7,124 bases of DNA from an uncultured Lentisphaeria bacterium (lineage in GTDB: Bacteria > Verrucomicrobiota > Lentisphaeria > Victivallales > Victivallaceae). Positions 1 through 5,632 of the stretch are shown here, in pieces. The notes beneath the pieces were generated by a model. The model had not been told where the DNA came from and did no database searches. It saw only the letters and a program-made list of their open reading frames with translations. The translations under genes and the position numbers were made by a program. The stretch is from contig CASFXO010000263.1 of assembly GCA_949298665.1 (NCBI GenBank), forward strand, positions 1 through 7,124. Direction: 5' to 3'. Every line of letters begins with the position of its first letter. Within the stretch, counting starts at the first letter, position 1.

Positions 1-588
1 ATTGATCTTTCCGCCTACAATGCGAAGGACCTGAAAACGATCGCGCCGACCACTCCGGGGCCGCAGTTTGCGGCGTTTTCTGAATTCATTGCGAATATGA
101 TCGGTCTGTCTTTCGGTCTGCCGCTGGATCTGGTAACCTGCCGTCTTCACGAGGGCAATTACAGCAGCCAGCGCATGGTTTTCCGGGTGTCGATGAAAAC
201 CTTTCTTCAGAAGTGGCGGATGCTGACCGCGGCTTGTCGCCGGATTTATGCCTGGAAAGTGGGAGGCTGGATTCGCGAGGGGCGTCTGCGTCCGGGGCGC
301 GACTGCCGGTATCCCTTGTATGCACGCTGGTCGCTGCCGATTCCGGAATCGGCGGACCCGGAAAAGGAGGTTTACGCCTCCTTGTGGGCGGAGGCGGCGG
401 GCTATTCGGACAAAGATTCGGAGTGCCTTGCCCGCGGTCGTGATCGCCGGGAAGTGGCGGAGCGTCAGGCGGAGGTAATACGGGAGATGGAGTCCATGAA
501 ACTGCCGTTTGTGGTTACGCCGACTCCGGGTGTATCGACGCTGGGAGAGATCAATGCCAAAATTTCGAACCTTCGCAGAGAGAGGTGA
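1..588 (+). CDS. Phage portal protein, lambda-type (C-terminal part; 5' end outside window)
   Basis: The frame is open from base 1 to the TGA at 586-588, giving 195 residues with no start needed inside the window; the ATG at 97 is internal. The segment SEFIANMIGLSFGLPLDLVT, followed by NYSSQRMVFRVSMKTFLQKW and a helical stretch ending in RRIYAWKV, matches the C-terminal pattern of lambda gpB-type portals. In those proteins a loop in which many residues contact DNA is followed by a helix with the 'YSTARAS'-like motif and then the crown region. The portal forms the ring at the unique capsid vertex through which DNA enters and leaves, and to which the neck binds. Lambda-family portals are about 500 residues, so roughly the N-terminal 60% is missing upstream. 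The next gene overlaps or nearly touches the stop. Family call is by motif memory, not alignment. Confidence 0.8.
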   Translation: MDLSAYNAKDLKTIAPTTPGPQFAAFSEFIANMIGLSFGLPLDLVTCRLHEGNYSSQRMVFRVSMKTFLQKWRMLTAACRRIYAWKVGGWIREGRLRPGRDCRYPLYARWSLPIPESADPEKEVYASLWAEAAGYSDKDSECLARGRDRREVAERQAEVIREMESMKLPFVVTPTPGVSTLGEINAKISNLRRER

Positions 589-593
589 AAGAG

Positions 594-1703
594 ATGAAAT
601 CCGAGGAATTCAGTCGCATTTATCCGTCGTTTTCGATCAAGGGGGACACGGCGGTCTGGAATCTGAACGGCGTGGTGGGGATCGTCGGGTTTGATTATCT
701 GTCGTGGGAGATACGGTACGACAACCGGGCGGATTCGGTCATCGGGGCGTTGAAGGCGCTGGCGGGGATTGAGGGGAATCCGGTCAAGAAGCTGGCAATC
801 AACATCAACTCTCCGGGCGGCTATGTGGATCATGCGATGACGATGTTTGATTTCATCGCGTCGCTCGGTCTTGAGATTGAGACGCATTGCTATGGGTACG
901 CGGCGAGCGCCGCCACGCTTCTGGCGCAGTTGGGGAAGCGCCGTACGATTTCCGAGAACTGCCGTTATCTGGTTCACCGTGCGTGGCTGAACGGTGTATC
1001 GGGGAACTACTTCGAGCTTCAGGAGGCGGCGCGGTCGGTGGCCGCTGATGACCGGAGAATCATCCATTTGTATGCGAAGCGCTCCGGCAGGAGTGCTGAA
1101 GAGGTGGAACGTCTGTTGAACCGGAATGCTGGAAACGGGGTATGGCTGACTGCGGATGAGGTGGTAGAGGAAGGCTGGGCGGATGAGATAGTTCCCGCTG
1201 ATCGTTCCGTTACGCACGGGATGCGGTTGTCGTCGTCGGCGCTGGCGTTCTGGTCGCTTCCTGCGCTTCCGGATCTCTCCGGGGGGAATGTGATGGTAGA
1301 ACCGGCGCGGGGATCCGCGCATAACATGGAGGAAAAGAGAATGGATGAGAAAACGCTGAACCGCGCCCGGCAACTGTTCGGTGCGGACTTCGTGCTGGAC
1401 CAGCTGGCCCGAAATGTTGATTTTGCCGGGATGTGCGAAGTGTGGGCGGAAAAATCTTCCGCTCGGATTGCTGAGCTGGAATCTGAAAACGCGACCCTGA
1501 AAGAATCTGCAGCCGCCTCCGCCGCCCGGATTGCCGAGCTGGAGTCCGCCGCTGTGGGGGCAGGATCCGGGGAAGCTCCGGCGGAGCCGTCCGTTCCGCC
1601 GGAATCCGTTGCAGTCAATGAGGCGAATGCCGCGCCGGTTCGGAAACCGAGCGTGGCGGATATTGTGAAAAAGGCGTGGAACGCCGGAAAAAAAGGAGAA
1701 TAA
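594..1703 (+). CDS. ClpP-like head maturation protease with C-terminal scaffold-like domain
   Basis: This 369-residue protein probably cleaves capsid and scaffold proteins during prohead maturation. Residues 1-205 show a ClpP fold: the strand and turn INSPGG (71-76), the nucleophile elbow GYAAS with Ser105, and YLVH with His128, followed by LTADEV (185-190) and EEGWADEI (192-199), which match the ClpP 'SAxEAxEYGLVDxI' region. The acid expected two or three residues before the aromatic (W184) is Asn181/Gly182 here, so the triad acid appears missing. Residues 250-369 are a separate domain: a coiled coil (288-320) with the 21-residue-spaced repeat ARIAELES, an Ala/Pro/Ser-rich linker, and a basic tail ending AWNAGKKGE, as in scaffolds. 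I prefer ATG 594 because AGAGAGG ends 8 nt before it. GTG 585 (three residues longer, overlapping the portal stop as GTGA) is possible but its ribosome site would touch the start. Confidence 0.82.
   Translation: MKSEEFSRIYPSFSIKGDTAVWNLNGVVGIVGFDYLSWEIRYDNRADSVIGALKALAGIEGNPVKKLAININSPGGYVDHAMTMFDFIASLGLEIETHCYGYAASAATLLAQLGKRRTISENCRYLVHRAWLNGVSGNYFELQEAARSVAADDRRIIHLYAKRSGRSAEEVERLLNRNAGNGVWLTADEVVEEGWADEIVPADRSVTHGMRLSSSALAFWSLPALPDLSGGNVMVEPARGSAHNMEEKRMDEKTLNRARQLFGADFVLDQLARNVDFAGMCEVWAEKSSARIAELESENATLKESAAASAARIAELESAAVGAGSGEAPAEPSVPPESVAVNEANAAPVRKPSVADIVKKAWNAGKKGE
1328..1340 (+). promoter_or_regulatory. Internal ribosome binding site for nested scaffold start
   Basis: GGAGG at 1328-1332 followed by AAAAGAGA and ATG at 1341 lies inside the protease coding sequence exactly at the border between its catalytic and coiled-coil regions. 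The match to the Shine-Dalgarno consensus and the 8-nt spacing are as good as at any confirmed gene start in this window. Confidence 0.55.
1341..1703 (+). CDS. Nested in-frame scaffold protein candidate (C-terminal 120 residues of protease gene)
   Basis: An ATG at 1341, in frame with the protease gene, is preceded by a perfect GGAGG (1328-1332) and an 8-nt A/G-rich spacer, a stronger ribosome site than that of the protease itself. Translation from here gives a 120-residue protein beginning MDEKTLNRARQLF, with the heptad repeat region (I292/L295/L302/I313/L316 in protease numbering), a Pro/Ala linker, and a Lys-rich C-terminus. This is the architecture of lambda, where scaffold Nu3 is made from an in-frame internal start in protease gene C. 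The inferred role is to guide capsid subunit assembly and then be removed by the protease. What is seen is the start signal and the domain break; independent expression is inference. An ATG at 1326 lacks comparable spacing because its own G begins the GGAGG. Confidence 0.55.
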   Translation: MDEKTLNRARQLFGADFVLDQLARNVDFAGMCEVWAEKSSARIAELESENATLKESAAASAARIAELESAAVGAGSGEAPAEPSVPPESVAVNEANAAPVRKPSVADIVKKAWNAGKKGE

Positions 1704-1707
1704 ATCC

Positions 1708-2622
1708 ATGTCCACTCTTGCCGACATTGCCGTCGCTTCCGCGTCGAAGCAGGAAACGATCATCGACACTCTTACCGAAGAAGCCGTCATGCTTCAGGAC
1801 ATGCGGATGATTCCGTCCTCGAACGGCTGGTTTCATCTGGCGGAGGAATACTCCCGACTGGTGGGGGGAAATGTCATTGACCCGGACGGTGCCCGCCCGT
1901 CGATGCTGGCGGAATCGGTGCTGCGCCAGAAAACCCTTTCGGTGATCGGCGGGGTCATGAAAAAGGGTCGCGACACGGTGGATGCCTTCGGTGGGCCGGA
2001 CGAATATTTCGGGCGCAAAATGCCGGGCGTTCTGCGGCGTACGGGTGGGGACGTGGAGTCGACGCTCTATTACAATTCGCTGCGTCCTTTTGCCTTTGCC
2101 AACGACAAACTGATCTCTGCCGGAGGAACGGGCGCGGCGCTGTATTCTCTGACGGCGGTTACCTGGACGGACGAGGAGATGTGCGGGCTGTATGATTCGC
2201 GCTTCGGCGAGTCCGGTGAATTTATGACGGTAACGCCGATCAACGGCGGAAACTTTTATGAAGATCCGGCGGCTCCGGGATCGATGGTCTACGGGCAGGA
2301 TGCGCGTATGTTCCTCGGCTGCAATTTCCTGAATCCGCGCTACGTGGCGGGCGTCGTGAATATCGACCTTTCCGGTGATGGTCTGACCGCGGCAATGGTC
2401 TGCGATGTGCTGGAAGCTGCCCGGGCGACTCCCGGCCGCACCTTCATTTACTGTCGTCCGGAGGTGAAGGCGCGGCTGGCGGATCTGTTCAAGACGGCGC
2501 ATCTGACGGTGACGAGCGCGGAGGGCAATGTTTCGCTTGATCTGGAGTCGATCAACGGGATTCGGATTCGTGCCAGCCGGAATCTTCTTCCGGGTACGGA
2601 GTCGGAAGTCACGCTGGACTGA
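1708..2622 (+). CDS. Major capsid protein, HK97-fold (GP7-like)
   Basis: This 304-residue protein follows the protease/scaffold gene by 4 nt and starts at ATG 1708, preceded by AAAAGGAGAA (GGAG 1695-1698, 9-nt spacing), a strong site suiting an abundant product. The pattern resembles GP7-type major capsid proteins of the HK97 fold: an N-terminal segment TLADIAVAS...IIDTLTEEAVMLQDMRMIP, then the central motif NPRYVAGVVNIDLS (209-222), then GRTFIYCRPEVKARLADL (243-260, typical of the A-domain strand and helix), and finally INGIRIRASRNLLPGTES (282-299), the usual 'G-I-P-I-R...LL.TE' C-terminus. It would form the icosahedral shell, assembled on scaffold and matured by the protease. No large N-terminal delta domain is seen, which fits with a separate scaffold. 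Subfamily placement is from memory; capsid identity is well supported by sequence pattern plus position. Confidence 0.8.
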   Translation: MSTLADIAVASASKQETIIDTLTEEAVMLQDMRMIPSSNGWFHLAEEYSRLVGGNVIDPDGARPSMLAESVLRQKTLSVIGGVMKKGRDTVDAFGGPDEYFGRKMPGVLRRTGGDVESTLYYNSLRPFAFANDKLISAGGTGAALYSLTAVTWTDEEMCGLYDSRFGESGEFMTVTPINGGNFYEDPAAPGSMVYGQDARMFLGCNFLNPRYVAGVVNIDLSGDGLTAAMVCDVLEAARATPGRTFIYCRPEVKARLADLFKTAHLTVTSAEGNVSLDLESINGIRIRASRNLLPGTESEVTLD

Positions 2623-2662
2623 AAAAAATACCCGGCTGCGCCGCAGGACGCGGCGCATCCGG
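2621..2662 (-). terminator. Strong intergenic hairpin after capsid gene; terminator-like on the minus strand
   Basis: Arms CCGG (2632-2635) plus TGCGCCGC (2637-2644) pair with GCGGCGCA (2650-2657) plus CCGG (2659-2662), with one C/T mismatch and the 5-nt loop AGGAC. On the + strand seven A precede it (2622-2628) and no T run follows, so it is not a classic terminator in the gene direction. Read on the minus strand the stem is followed by G-T-A and seven T, the form of an intrinsic terminator. It may block antisense transcription, or act on the + strand as a pause, partial terminator or 3' end stabiliser for capsid mRNA; these roles are inference. Confidence 0.45.
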
Positions 2663-2689
2663 ATCATGAAAATCGGAAAGGATGAAAAA

Positions 2690-3103
2690 ATGAGCGATTT
2701 CGGTATCATCGGCGAGGCGTCCCGCCCGGCGGACGCGAATATTTTTGTGGAAAAGCCGCTTCCGAATGCGTCGAGTGAGCTGTCCCTCCCCTTCCAGTTC
2801 GGTTCGCTTCAGGGGGCGCTGGAGCTGGTGGTATCGTTGTCCGGAACGTTGTCGGTTCCGGCGACGAAGAATTTTTCGATTGAACTTCACGGTTCCGACC
2901 GGTACGACGGCGAGTATGAGAAGATTGCCGATGTGCTGACGGTAGCCGGAGGCGCTTCGGATCCCACCGCGGTGGAGAAGGGGGAGGTCTCCCGGTTTGC
3001 CGCGAACTCGAAAACGAGCCGCTACTGCAAACTGAAGGTGGTGACTGATTTCGATGCTTCCGCCGTATTGCTGTCCAGCTGGTGCGAATACGTGGCCCGC
3101 TGA
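2690..3103 (+). CDS. Small beta-rich virion protein, possible capsid decoration/cement protein
   Basis: A 137-residue protein starting at ATG 2690 after GGAAAGGA (2675-2682, 7-nt spacing); an in-frame ATG at 2666 has no good ribosome site because it sits right behind the intergenic hairpin. It has no signal peptide or membrane segment. It alternates hydrophobic and polar residues in strands: LELVVSLSGTL (44-54), FSIELHGSD (62-70), then YCKLKVVTD (112-120) and SAVLLSSWCEYV (124-135). The arrangement '...ELHGSDRYDGEYEKIADV...' followed by 'RYCKLKVV...SAVLLSSW' recalls the Bbp16-like small proteins found directly after the capsid gene in some phages, thought to be capsid-associated. Position directly after the major capsid gene supports a decoration or cement role. 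The resemblance is loose, so the function is a suggestion only. Confidence 0.72.
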   Translation: MSDFGIIGEASRPADANIFVEKPLPNASSELSLPFQFGSLQGALELVVSLSGTLSVPATKNFSIELHGSDRYDGEYEKIADVLTVAGGASDPTAVEKGEVSRFAANSKTSRYCKLKVVTDFDASAVLLSSWCEYVAR

Positions 3104-3119
3104 AGAGGGAGGTGGGGGA

Positions 3120-3266
3120 ATGGCGGATAAATATCTGAAGACCTGCCCGAAATGCGGTCGGAACTTCTACTCCGAAGCGGAGTTCTCCGCACACGGCGGT
3201 GAGTGCGTTGCGGATCCGCGCGCGGACCGGATTCTGGACAAATACCGGAAGAAGGGGAAGAAATAG
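3120..3266 (+). CDS. 48-residue C2HC zinc-finger protein
   Basis: A very small gene of 48 codons starting at ATG 3120, with GGGAGG about 7 nt upstream, 16 nt after the preceding stop. Residues Cys9, Cys12, His25 and Cys29 form C-x2-C-x12-H-x3-C, the spacing of a classical C2H2-type finger with Cys as the last ligand; Phe16 and Phe22 sit at the usual hydrophobic core positions. The remainder is a basic C-terminal tail (RILDKYRKKGKK). It would fold around one zinc ion and bind nucleic acid or a protein partner. Its place within the head-tail block suggests an assembly, packaging or regulatory role rather than an enzyme; the exact role is unknown. A longer reading from ATG 3054 overlaps the previous gene and has no ribosome site, so it is rejected. 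Confidence 0.75.
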   Translation: MADKYLKTCPKCGRNFYSEAEFSAHGGECVADPRADRILDKYRKKGKK

Positions 3267-3268
3267 CA

Positions 3269-3931
3269 ATGGCCAGAATGAGCGTGGTGCGCAAAGTGCG
3301 AATGGCGAATGAACTGGCATTGAATCGAACCGCCGGGGAAGTGCGCCTTGCGGTCCGGGTTGCCTTGCAGGATACGTTCGGTTTCTGGCGCAGGACGATC
3401 GCGCCGGTGCATTTTACGCGCCACGCTTTTTCCCGGTATCCGTCTGAGTACCGGGGAAACTACAAACGGGGCTATACCGGCGTGAATCCGCTTGCTGGGA
3501 AAACGACCGCCGAGATCATCCTGGCGACGCCGCGGGAACGGTCGCTACGGACGTTATGGTATGAAATCCGGAGATGGAAAAACTCGGACAAGCCGCTGGT
3601 GAAGTCCGGCGCGGTCCGGCGGGAAATTCTGCGTGGTTCCGTAACGTTCAACTCTTCCAATACGACGCTGGTTGCGCACTGGCCGAATCTTCCGACGGTG
3701 ATCAACCGGAAGGGGCGGGAGGTCACCTATTTTTACGCCTATCACAAGCGCCGGGATCTGCCGTGGAAGGGGGGGCCTACCTGGGACAAGGCGGCGGCGC
3801 TTCTGGCGATGAATGAATCGGACCTTCGGCAGTTGCAGGATGCCTTTGACAAGGCGCTGGAGCGGCGTCTCCGGCGCCGTGGTCAAAAGCTGGGTGGTTT
3901 TGCCGTAGTGAAGGACGGAGTTCTGGTTTAG
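3269..3931 (+). CDS. Basic neck / tail-completion-like protein (HK97 gp10-like candidate)
   Basis: A 220-residue, strongly basic protein starting at ATG 3269, two bases after the zinc-finger stop, with AAGGGGA upstream at about 10-nt spacing; the in-frame ATG 3278 has no better site. The segment KPLVKSGAVRREILRGSVTF (108-127) matches the 'PLV.SG.LR.SI' motif common in phage virion-morphogenesis and HK97 gp10-like tail-completion proteins. It is followed by a strand region and a C-terminal helix (about 173-205, DKAAALLAMNESDLRQLQDAF then RRLRRRG). Such proteins sit at the neck between the head and tail and fix the tail after packaging. The position between capsid and tail tube genes fits. The N-terminal 100 residues are Arg/Tyr-rich and unrecognised. 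Role is a family-level inference. Confidence 0.75.
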   Translation: MARMSVVRKVRMANELALNRTAGEVRLAVRVALQDTFGFWRRTIAPVHFTRHAFSRYPSEYRGNYKRGYTGVNPLAGKTTAEIILATPRERSLRTLWYEIRRWKNSDKPLVKSGAVRREILRGSVTFNSSNTTLVAHWPNLPTVINRKGREVTYFYAYHKRRDLPWKGGPTWDKAAALLAMNESDLRQLQDAFDKALERRLRRRGQKLGGFAVVKDGVLV

Positions 3932-3940
3932 GGAAAGGGA

Positions 3941-4816
3941 ATGAAGATGATCAAAAATTATACGCTCGGTGCGGTCAGTCTGAACGGCACTGCGGAGTCG
4001 GCGATTTCGCGGGACTCCTTTTCGATTTCGCCGCAGCTGGGGGCGGAGCTGCTGCATGCTGGCGGAGAGGCTCGCCCGAGCTTTGCGGGGACGCTCACCA
4101 GCCGTCCGGTGGTGACGTTTCAGACCTGGAATCTGTTGTTTCTTACCGAAGCGGAAGCGCTGAGCGGGGCTGGTTTTTCGGCATCACTTCCGGAGATTGC
4201 CGCGGACGGAGGGTTTGGGAGTTCGGCGATTTCCTATGCGGCGTCTCAGGGGCTGGCGGTACCGACGGAGATTTCGGCGCAGGCGGGACAGACGGCGACG
4301 CTGGCGGTGTCGATTTACCCGGTGAGCAGCGACGGCAGTGCCGCGCCTCTGGCTGCCGGTACGACGAAGACGCTCCCGGGACGTATTACCGGAGGCATTT
4401 ATACGCTTGGATCGGTAAAAATCGGCGGCACCTCGCTTGGTGGGATTTCTCAGGTCAGTCTGTCGAATGGCTACAATGTGTTGACGAACGAGGGGGAAAA
4501 CGGTTACTGTTATCCGACGCTGGCGCGGATCGACCGCCACACTCCGGAATTTTCGGTGACGTTTTCTGATCTCTCCGGGATTTCCGCGGCGCAGCTGTTG
4601 ACGGGGGAGGTTCCGGCGGGTGCGGTCAGCTGCAGTTTTTCGAAAGTGAACGAAGGTGGCATCCCGACTCCGGACGCACTGACGGTGGTTCTCAGTCGTG
4701 CGTTTGTGGATCTCTCCGGTCTTCAGGGTGGGGCGAAATTTTCCGGAACGCTGCGTTTTCGTCCGGTGATTCCGGAGAGCGGCGATTTCTTTTCATTCGG
4801 GGAGGCATTGCCGTGA
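3941..4816 (+). CDS. Probable major tail tube protein
   Basis: A 291-residue protein rich in Gly, Ser, Thr and Ala with many predicted strands, no signal peptide and no membrane helix. It starts at ATG 3941 just after GGGAAAGGGA; ATG 3947 (two codons later) has better spacing from AGGGA and is an equal candidate. The composition, alternation of short strands and loops (for example the region from SLSNGYNVLTNEGENGYCYP and EFSVTFSDLSG to LSGTLRFRPVIP-like ends) and the position before the chaperone and tape measure genes fit a tail tube subunit, which stacks in rings around the tape measure. I see no family-specific motif that proves it. It could instead be another beta-rich tail protein. The stop overlaps the next start by 4 nt, suggesting translational coupling. 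Confidence 0.75.
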   Translation: MKMIKNYTLGAVSLNGTAESAISRDSFSISPQLGAELLHAGGEARPSFAGTLTSRPVVTFQTWNLLFLTEAEALSGAGFSASLPEIAADGGFGSSAISYAASQGLAVPTEISAQAGQTATLAVSIYPVSSDGSAAPLAAGTTKTLPGRITGGIYTLGSVKIGGTSLGGISQVSLSNGYNVLTNEGENGYCYPTLARIDRHTPEFSVTFSDLSGISAAQLLTGEVPAGAVSCSFSKVNEGGIPTPDALTVVLSRAFVDLSGLQGGAKFSGTLRFRPVIPESGDFFSFGEALP

Positions 4817-5262
4817 ACATCGGCGACCGGCTGAATCACCTGGCTTCGATGCTGGCGGAATCGGCGGAGTTTCAGGAACTGTGCGGCGCCGCTGATGCGG
4901 AATCGGCGGCGGCGTTCATCACCGTGCAACTGGGGGCGGCTCCGGCGGACTTCGGTCCGGCCCGGGCGCTGGTGCGTTACGCGGGGGGGATTTCCGGCAC
5001 ACGGGTCGCAGCCGGGTCGGGGCCGCAGGGCTTTCAGTTGTCAGCGGAGTTTGAGGTGGTGCTTGCCGTACCTGCGGGGGAGGGGGACGAATCGTTCTAT
5101 GCTGGATATTCAGACTTCCTGAAGCGGACGGACCGGATTCTTTCGGAACTTCTGTCAATGGAGGGCGGTCTCCTGATCGAGAGTTTCACTTCGGCGGCTC
5201 CGTTCGAATCGGACGAGGGGCGCGGGGTGCTGCTGCGGAGTTTTTCGCTGACGGTGATGTAA
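4813..5262 (+). CDS. Tail-terminator-like small tail protein
   Basis: A 149-residue protein starting at GTG 4813, which overlaps the preceding TGA as GTGA and lies 7 nt after a perfect GGGGAGG (4799-4805), so the start is secure. The N-terminus is helical (IGDRLNHLASMLAESAEFQELCG), followed by a strand EFEVVLAVPAG (79-89), a helix YSDFLKRTDRILSELLSM and a final strand LLRSFSLTVM. This helix-strand-helix-strand plan, and the closing motif, resemble small tail terminator or tail-completion proteins that cap the tail tube at the head end. Its place next to the probable tail tube gene agrees. No recognisable catalytic motif. The role is inferred from size, layout and position. Confidence 0.75.
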   Translation: MNIGDRLNHLASMLAESAEFQELCGAADAESAAAFITVQLGAAPADFGPARALVRYAGGISGTRVAAGSGPQGFQLSAEFEVVLAVPAGEGDESFYAGYSDFLKRTDRILSELLSMEGGLLIESFTSAAPFESDEGRGVLLRSFSLTVM

Positions 5263-5275
5263 GGGAGACGATGGC

Positions 5276-5632
5276 ATGGGAACACCGATGGAAGAGGCGA
5301 ACCGGGCGATTTTAGAGTATAACATTCTGGCGCTTGGCGGGCGATTGCTGCGGCTGGTGCGTGGCGGTGAGATGCTGGCGGAGGGGCCGGGCTCTTTGGA
5401 GAAAACGGGGATGGAACTGACGGCATCGGAGCTGGGGGACGGGGAGGTTTATGCGGCGCGGGCGGTCTTGCCGCGTCCGGCGTTTCCTCTGCCGCGTCCG
5501 GAGGATCGGCTGCTGGATGTCTCCACCGGCGATGAGTTCGAGGTGATGAGTCTGGGAAGATTCGGAGAGACGAGCGTGGAGGCGATTCTGCAGTATCGGA
5601 TGAATGTTCGAATAGGGAGCAGCAAAAAGTGA
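5276..5632 (+). CDS. Small phage structural-operon protein, function unassigned
   Basis: A 118-residue protein starting at ATG 5276 with AGGGAGA (5262-5268) 7 nt upstream; the ATG at 5271 is in another frame and soon stops. The N-terminus contains a helix (MEEANRAILEYNILALGGRLLRLV) and the rest is short strands, with the Pro-rich centre AVLPRPAFPLPRPEDRL (63-79) and then TGDEFEVMSLGRF. The form 'property-setting strand, P-rich loop, GDEFEV strand' vaguely recalls beta-barrel head-tail joining proteins, but I do not recognise a family. It lies between the tail-terminator-like and chaperone genes and shares a 4-nt GTGA overlap with the latter, so it most likely works in neck or tail assembly. 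Confidence 0.7.
   Translation: MGTPMEEANRAILEYNILALGGRLLRLVRGGEMLAEGPGSLEKTGMELTASELGDGEVYAARAVLPRPAFPLPRPEDRLLDVSTGDEFEVMSLGRFGETSVEAILQYRMNVRIGSSKK

Noticed and set aside
465..1790. 441-codon open frame on the minus strand opposite portal end, protease and capsid start
   Set aside because: It lies antisense to three well-supported genes, is Arg/Pro/His-rich, has no recognisable motif, and is explained by the GC-rich codon bias of the + strand genes.
1686..1810. Run of seven A in the phase A AAA AAA (1688-1694) at the end of the protease gene, with a -1 frame open for 38 codons into the capsid gene
   Set aside because: The A run is best explained as Lys codons plus the capsid ribosome site (AAAAGGAGAA); the -1 extension is an Arg/Pro/Ser-rich shadow inside the capsid gene with no protein-like pattern.
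2600..2692. Possible +1 frameshift joining the capsid protein to the following small protein, since that frame is open back to 2528
   Set aside because: The read-through segment is an Arg-rich translation of the hairpin, the A run lies after the capsid stop, and the downstream gene has its own good ribosome site at 2675-2682.
1615..2709. 364-codon open frame on the minus strand opposite the capsid gene
   Set aside because: Same reasons: low-complexity basic composition and complete overlap with the major capsid gene, whose protein sequence is clearly real.
3054..3119. N-terminal extension of the zinc-finger gene to an ATG at 3054
   Set aside because: It overlaps the preceding gene by 50 nt, has no ribosome site, and ATG 3120 has GGGAGG at proper spacing.
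3203..3268. N-terminal extension of the neck-like gene to an ATG at 3203
   Set aside because: It overlaps the zinc-finger gene, and the extra residues read like an out-of-frame translation; ATG 3269 directly follows the zinc-finger stop.
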